Below, one piece after another: positions 58,641-64,000 of a stretch of 64,000 nt of DNA. Source of the stretch: Hirsutella rhossiliensis (lineage: Eukaryota > Ascomycota > Sordariomycetes > Hypocreales > Ophiocordycipitaceae); contig NW_025408677.1 in assembly GCF_020360975.1 (NCBI RefSeq), positions 1,178,001 to 1,242,000 on the forward strand, given 5' to 3'. Made by a program: the position numbers and the translations under genes. The notes under the pieces were generated by a model, which ran no database searches, was not told the DNA's origin, and saw only the letters and a program-made list of their open reading frames with translations. The first letter of the stretch is position 1. Each line of letters starts with the position of its first letter.

Positions 58641-60050
58641 AACTAACACGTGCCTAGCCCTAGTAGTTAGTCTAACCTAGCCCTAGAGCTTACTCTCTTT
58701 TATCGACCTCGTATAAGGACCTTTAACCCGAAAGAGGCTCTAGCTACGCTATAGCAATACCGTAAACATCTACTTAAGGTAAACTCTTATCTAGATCCGG
58801 AAACTAAAAAGCGCCGAGAGGGGATATAGGAGAATTAGGAAGAGTAGGTCGCGAGACCGTATTATAATTAATCGCTTCTTATCTTATCTATATATATAAA
58901 GCCGAATAGCTACTAACGCGTGTTTTATTATATAGTTTTGCTCGATCTATTAAAATCGACCTAGAGAACGCTTAGTTTAACCTCTACCTTAGGTTAAGGG
59001 AGGCTATATTATACTTTTAGGCATTTCTAAAGATATATATCTAGGACTTAGTTACTAAACGCCCCTATCTAGGACCCTACGAATATAAGTATATACGGAC
59101 TATTTAGAACGCTAGCTCGGCTAAAGACGTTTAGTATCTTCTTATTAACGAGGCCGAGTAGAAGGTTATAAGGCCTAAGCAGCAATCCGACCTAAGTCGA
59201 GCATCGTTCTAGTCCCTTAAATTCTCGTTACGAGCGATAGCGCGAGGCTATAGCCCGGCTTACGAGATCGGTCGAGTAAGTTATACTCTCGCTATTATAT
59301 TCTTCGCCTATATCTACTTTTCGCTAACGCGTTAAGGGGGGGGGGCGGGGGATTAGTAGATACCGACTCTCGCCGATAAGCTCGGTTTATCTAAGAAATA
59401 GAGCTTTAAAAAGTCGGAGATAACGTCTTCCGATATTATTTCTCTCCTTAATACGCTCTAGAGAAGGGTAAAGGATATCCCTTACCGGCCTAAGACTAGG
59501 CTCGTATTTTACTATACGACGGTACTTAGGGGCCTTAGGGGTTTAAGACCCGGTAGTCTATTAAAGATTAAGCATCGAGACGCCTTAATAATATAGATTA
59601 GGGACCCGATAGATCTCGCGAAGAGAAAATATAAGTAATAAATTAATTAAGTTCCTTATCCTTCGATTCTTCCTCCTCTCTAATAAAAAGTTACTCCTTA
59701 TAGTTCTATTACCTATAGCTTACTTATAGTAGCGATATCGCTACCTAGGCCGCTTAGATAACGTTGTTATCTAGAAGGTTTAATACTACCGCTTAATAAT
59801 AATATTATTTATCTTTCTTAGTCGCCTTTGCTAAAGTTAGCCCGACTAAGTAACCTCTAGACCTAGATCGTTAACCCGTTTTTACGATAATAGAACTAAG
59901 TAAGACTTAGCTACTAGTTTATATTACGATCTATTACGTTAAGTAGTAAAGGAACCGGATTAAGAGAGATTAGCGCTTAAGGTATCTATTAATAGACTAT
60001 TATTCTAGTACTTATAAGGTAGGGGCAGTATAAAAAAGGATAAAGATATA
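58641..60050 (+). pseudogene. Possible second DUF3435-like relic
   Basis: One plus-strand frame, 59,400-59,650, reads S-L-L-N-T-L with R-G-L-R-G-L-R-P-G-S-L-L and K-H-R-D-A-L-I, resembling the region of another DUF3435 branch around the conserved Arg (R-P-G-S-L). A longer helical stretch with K-E-A-L-A-T-L lies near 58,730. Frames shift several times, and a G-run at about 59,338-59,352 disrupts the middle. Evidence is thin; it could be another repeat or a host gene relic. Confidence 0.35.
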
Positions 60051-60480
60051 TAATCTAGCTAGAAAGAAGCGGCTATAAGGCCCTATTTATACTATAGTTA
60101 GAGGGACCCTTAGGTAACTTATATAGGCACTAAACTAGCCCTATACGTAAGGTCTTTATAGGTCCCCGATATATAGCCTTATAATAATCCTTTAGGTAGC
60201 CCTCCCTTAATCCTTTAGGTAACCTACTAATAGCGGTGCCTATACTAGCCGATAGTATCGTACTACTCCTCTATCCTTCTTTCCCTTCCTACTACTTATC
60301 TATCTACTATACTAATTACCGCTCGACCGTTAAATTAATAAGTCGGATATTACTAATTAGGAATACCTCTTTTACCTTATTTTTCTCTTAATTATTAAAT
60401 ACTTAGGAGAAGTAGACGGAGGCGTAGAGGAGCACTTAGACGCTTAAGGGCTAACGCACTCCCTAAAATCGGTTTTAACA
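60051..60480. other. Unassigned RIP-degraded sequence
   Basis: No domain recognised; likely the tail of the preceding relic and the 5' leader of LINE-2. Confidence 0.4.
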
Positions 60481-60599
60481 CTTCTATCAGAATCTATACC
60501 CTCGATTCGCCCTTAACGTAATAGCGTAGAGTATGCACTACCTTAATACCGGCTAAGGAGCGTTTATAACGGCATCGCGCACTAATCCTAACCCTCCTA

Positions 60600-61860
60600 C
60601 GGACCGAGACTAGCCCGAGGAACACGTACGAGAAGCCTACCGATATATCGCTAGCCTAGTATACAGGGAGACCTTCTAAGGCGTCTAGGAGGCTATCTAA
60701 AAGCTTTTACGCGCCGATCGCGAGGCGCACGCGCTATATAGCTAAACTTTAGATAAACTTACTACGACGAAAATAGAACTCTCGGCGATAATTAAGGAAG
60801 CAGTCAAAGTAGCTATAGGAGGCAAGACTATAAAGAAGACTTAGGCGGAGATCGTAGCCGGCGCGTAGACTGCCCGCTAATACCTAGCCCCCGCGGAGAA
60901 ACCGGTCCCTACTCGCTCGATAGGGAATTAGTAGTCCGCGGTAGCGGCATTACCTAAGATCTAAGATAACGTCGCCCCCCTAGAGATAGTTTAGGCTATT
61001 AATCGCGCTTTCAGCGCTACCGTTACGATCGCGGCCCGAGTGCTTCGAAGCGGAGATATAGTTATTACCTTCGAGAAAGACGCTAAATAGTATCGTATAA
61101 GAACGGACCGGCTATATAACGCCTTCGGACCGTAAGCGACGCTCTCTTAGGGCGGCTATACGCTAATTATTAAAGGAGTTCCTATTAAGGCACTATAAGA
61201 CCGAGATAACGAGACCGCGACGAAGGCGATTATAGCGGAGAATAAGGTCGAAGTTACCTTAAAGCGCGTAGAGCAAAGGGCGCTAGAGCGACGAAGACGA
61301 CCCTTATACTTATAGTAGACGGGGTAAATACGGCGAATAAGATTTACGATTAGGGACTACTTCTTTAGTCCGAACTTTTTAACTTAGAACCCTACGACGA
61401 CTCGCTTAACCTAAAATAGTGCTTCCGCTGCTACTAAATAGGTTACCTTGCCCGCTACTATAAAGCGAAGCCGACGTATAGACGGTGCGGCACTAACCCG
61501 TACCTAGATAACGAGTGCCCGGCCGCCCTAGGCTAATCTCCCTATAAGTGTCCCCTTTACGGCGGCGTATACCTAGCGTAGGACCGCCGCTATAATAAGA
61601 CTAAAGAGTACTAGGATAGAGCGCGTAAGGCCTACGCCTTTAGAGCGAGGCGGTTCGAAAGCCGCGGCCGCGTCCTAACGCCGCGCCCTCGGCCACCCGA
61701 GCTCGATAAACCAGCTAACGACTCGCTACTACCGCCCTACCCTAAACGACCTCGACCAGCCTTAGCCGCCCCTCGACTAAGACCGTACGCGTGCGGGGCT
61801 AATCGGCACTCTCGGCTTCTACGGTTAGCTAGCGGGCCGCTAATACGATAAGAGTGTCTT
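60600..61860 (+). pseudogene. LINE-2 ORF1 (gag-like, CCHC knuckles)
   Basis: Helical N-terminal half (E-A-I-stop-K-L-L near 60,690), a middle with V-L-R-S-G-D-I-V-I near 61,035, then three knuckles at 61,420-61,600. The first reads C-F-R-C-Y ... G-Y-L-A-R-Y-Y: His and last Cys are now Tyr, both RIP products. ORF1 proteins of this type bind the element's RNA. A basic C-terminal tail follows. Stops at Gln/Trp make it non-coding now. Confidence 0.8.
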
Positions 61861-61879
61861 AAGAGAGAGTCGCCGACGT

Positions 61880-64000
61880 CCTTATAGATAATACTAAATA
61901 TTAATTATAGTAATATATTAGAATACGAACTAATAACCTACTCTTACTAAGCTTACGCTCTAAGCCTTATACGCCGCCGACGTTATTATAATCTAAGAGC
62001 TAGCTAAGAACGCTAAGACTAGCTATCTAATATACCCGAGCAGGAGCAGCTACCGTCTTATCTTTACTACCGGCCGCGCGGCGCTTTATATCTATAAAGG
62101 GGGGGGGGGGATATATATATATATCACGATATCGGGTCGTTAACTAGCGACGGAGGCGTCGACTAGTGCAGCGTTACCTTTACTAAGCCTAATACTATAA
62201 TCTTCTCCGTCTATTCCCCGATCTATATTAGGGAGCCTAAATAGAGCCCGCTTCCCGCTCTCGTATCGAGCACGCCGTGCTATAGAGCCGCCTTCGTCGG
62301 AGACTTTAATATCTACTACCCGCTCTAGGACATCTATAACCGAACGTCGGATAACTACGACGATATACTAAAGCTAGTAAGCTAATAGAATCTTACGCTC
62401 GCTACGCTTAAAGGCGAAATTACTCGTCTTAGTAGGCCGGGTAAGCGTAATAGTACGATAGACCTCGCTTAGGTCTCGCGGGACCTCTTAGCGACGTACC
62501 TCGGTAGAGTAGATATTATAGGTTTAGAATATATCCCGTAACTCCTATAACTTAACGTTAGACCGCCTCCGCCCCGCTTATAGCTCCGAGGACTTCTAAT
62601 AAACTAGCGCCTACTTAAACCTAAACGTGCCCGCGCGGAGGCGACGACGCGTTTTAGGCCCTCGATCGCCCCTTTTATACCGTAATCCCCTAAAGAAATT
62701 AACGATTATACCGACTAGCTAGTTAACTAACTAATAGAAATCGCTTATCGCGCTACGCCTAAGGTCCGCGGTCGAGCTAATAGAGGCAGGGAAGAGTAGT
62801 AGACCCGCGATATTAAAAACGCTACCTAGGCGGCTAAGTAGGCTAAGAGGCTCTACTTAAGAACCAGGAACCTAGCCTACTAGGAAGCGCGACGCGACGC
62901 CGTAGCGGCGTAGAGTCGAGCCGTATACGAGGCGTATAGGAGCGTATAGAGGAGATATCTCTACGACGCCTTAAAGACGAAAGGCATCTAGGCCTTAAAG
63001 CGATAGGCTAGACTTAGAAGCACCTAACTACCTATACTATTACGCTTCCCCGACCTCTTATAAGTAGAAGGCGACCTAACCTTAGTTCGCACGCGCGCCG
63101 ATAAAACTAGAGTATTAGCCGAAAGATTCTTCCCGACACCCTCGGCCGCCTATCCTAACGCTACCGGGGGCCCCGCCCGCGAGCCGGTTACGATTAGCAA
63201 CCACTTCTCCCTCGTAGAGGTTAAGTAGGTTATTAAACGGACGGTACTATAGAAGGCGGCGGGGGAAGATAGTCTGCCCCTAGGGTTAATAAAGCCTACG
63301 ATAAACTAGTCGCTATCTCTATCCTTATATTACTAAACTCTAGCTACGCTCTTAGGTATTTCCTAGAGCGCTTTCGCCGCGTAGACGTAGTAGTTATCCC
63401 TAAACCTAATAAGACCTAAGCTTAACTTAACCTAGTAGGCAGCTAGCGCTTAATCTCCCTCCTTAGCACGGTAGGCAAGATAATAGAGGCGACGATCGCA
63501 CGGCGGCTCGCCGATACTACGAAGACGTATCTACTACTCCCCGAGGGATAGATAGGCAATCGGCCTAGACGCTCTACGGAAGTAGTAGTCTATATTATTA
63601 TAGAACTAGCGCGTATAGCGTAGGATTAAGGCGGTATCGCGTCCCTTCTTTAACTTAATCTTAAGGGTGCTTTTAATAGGGTAGACTATACCTACCTTCT
63701 CTAGGCTTTAAAAGGGAGAGGTATCCTAGAATAGCTCCTAGCTTAGATCCGGAGTTTCGTAAGTAATAGAATAGCTCGCCTACTCTTCGACGGCGACGCA
63801 TTAAACCCCCTTAGTATATACGTAGGCGTTCTTTAAGGATCCCGGCTTTCCCTAATCTTCTTCCTCTTCTATATCGCCCCCCTTTACGACGCTCTCGAAG
63901 TAACGGCGGGAATAATACTAGTCGGCTTTATAGACGACTTAAATATTCTCGCCTTTAGTAGAACTATAGACGAAACCGCCGAACGGCTCGAAGGAGCATG
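61880..64000 (+). pseudogene. LINE-2 ORF2: EEP endonuclease and reverse transcriptase, 3' truncated by window
   Basis: Endonuclease: D-V-I-I-I-stop-E near 61,978 (Q-E-P region), A-A-L-Y-I-Y-K near 62,083, V-F/V-Y-S-P-I-Y-I-type near 62,200, and G-D-F-N-I-Y-Y-P-L at 62,299-62,322. A run of 12 G then AT repeats at 62,099-62,125 disturbs the frame between them. RT: K-A-A-G-E-D-S-L near 63,255, V-I-P-K-P-N-K near 63,395, L-N-L-K-G-A-F-N-R-V-D-Y near 63,655-63,690, L-Q/stop-G-S-R-L-S near 63,833 and F-I-D-D-L-N-I-L at 63,927-63,950. The catalytic Asp pair is still intact. Confidence 0.83.

Larger units (their letters stand above)
60480..64000 (+). mobile_element. Tad-like non-LTR retrotransposon LINE-2 (3' part outside window)
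   Basis: Plus strand, ORF1 with zinc knuckles then ORF2 with EEP endonuclease and RT. It differs in sequence from LINE-1. Mutation is moderate and CG is plentiful, so frames read easily through Gln/Trp stops. The window ends just after the RT catalytic box; the RT end and any RNase H are outside. Confidence 0.85.

Noticed and set aside
1..64000. CRISPR array, rRNA genes, telomere repeats or bacterial-type operons
   Set aside because: No regularly spaced repeats, no rRNA-like conserved blocks and no TTAGGG arrays were seen; introns and RIP mark the DNA as fungal nuclear.

Overview
Organism and overall character (mostly seen, partly inferred). The window looks like a repeat-rich, AT-rich compartment of a filamentous ascomycete (Pezizomycotina) with strong repeat-induced point mutation (RIP). 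Over most of its length CA and TG dinucleotides are nearly absent, TA is in large excess and CG persists, which is the mark of CpA-to-TpA mutation on both strands. Decayed proteins can still be read because TAA/TAG codons stand where Gln or Trp is expected. The one gene-bearing stretch has short GT-AG introns (49 and 56 nt, one with a CTGAC branch site), typical of ascomycetes. No tool was run: domain names rest on motifs read by eye and boundaries without a junction are approximate.

Layout 1-32,617: a nested stack of LTR retrotransposons. An outer Ty1/copia element (copia-1, +, 5,846-32,617) holds two copies of a Ty3/gypsy chromovirus: A1 (+, running off the left edge, inside copia-1's 5' LTR) and A2 (-, 11,841-31,836). 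A2 in turn holds copia-2 (+, 14,029-20,773, complete with both LTRs and a 5-bp target duplication) and copia-3, rearranged into a long inverted repeat (22,824-29,740). A 470-bp insert sits in copia-1 and a 460-bp, weakly mutated insert with inverted ends sits in copia-2. RIP depth falls from outer to inner elements, in agreement with the nesting order.

Layout 32,618-43,923: a Tad-like non-LTR element (LINE-1, -) interrupted by a chromovirus of a second family (gypsy-B, -, 34,460-41,411; 185-bp LTRs, GTTAA target duplication) and bounded by an oppositely oriented solo LTR. Gypsy-B carries an unexpected plus-strand reading frame between its chromodomain and 3' LTR.

Layout 43,924-47,525: a sharply bounded island of normal composition with two co-oriented minus-strand genes: a 218-aa protein with a PD-(D/E)XK nuclease-like motif set, and a 583-aa, three-exon protein with a CxxC site and an F-box-like segment. 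These are the only intact genes I support.

Layout 47,526-64,000: more RIP-degraded sequence. In order: a tRNA-like remnant at the junction, a gypsy-B fragment (-), a DUF3435 tyrosine-recombinase-like pseudogene with a C-terminal zinc finger (+), a Helitron helicase in two blocks (-) separated by a small element with 45-bp inverted ends and by unassigned sequence, an NB-ARC/NLR fragment (-), a possible second DUF3435-like relic (+), and a Tad-like LINE-2 (+) that runs off the right edge. The DUF3435 + NLR combination allows, but does not prove, a decayed Starship-type element.
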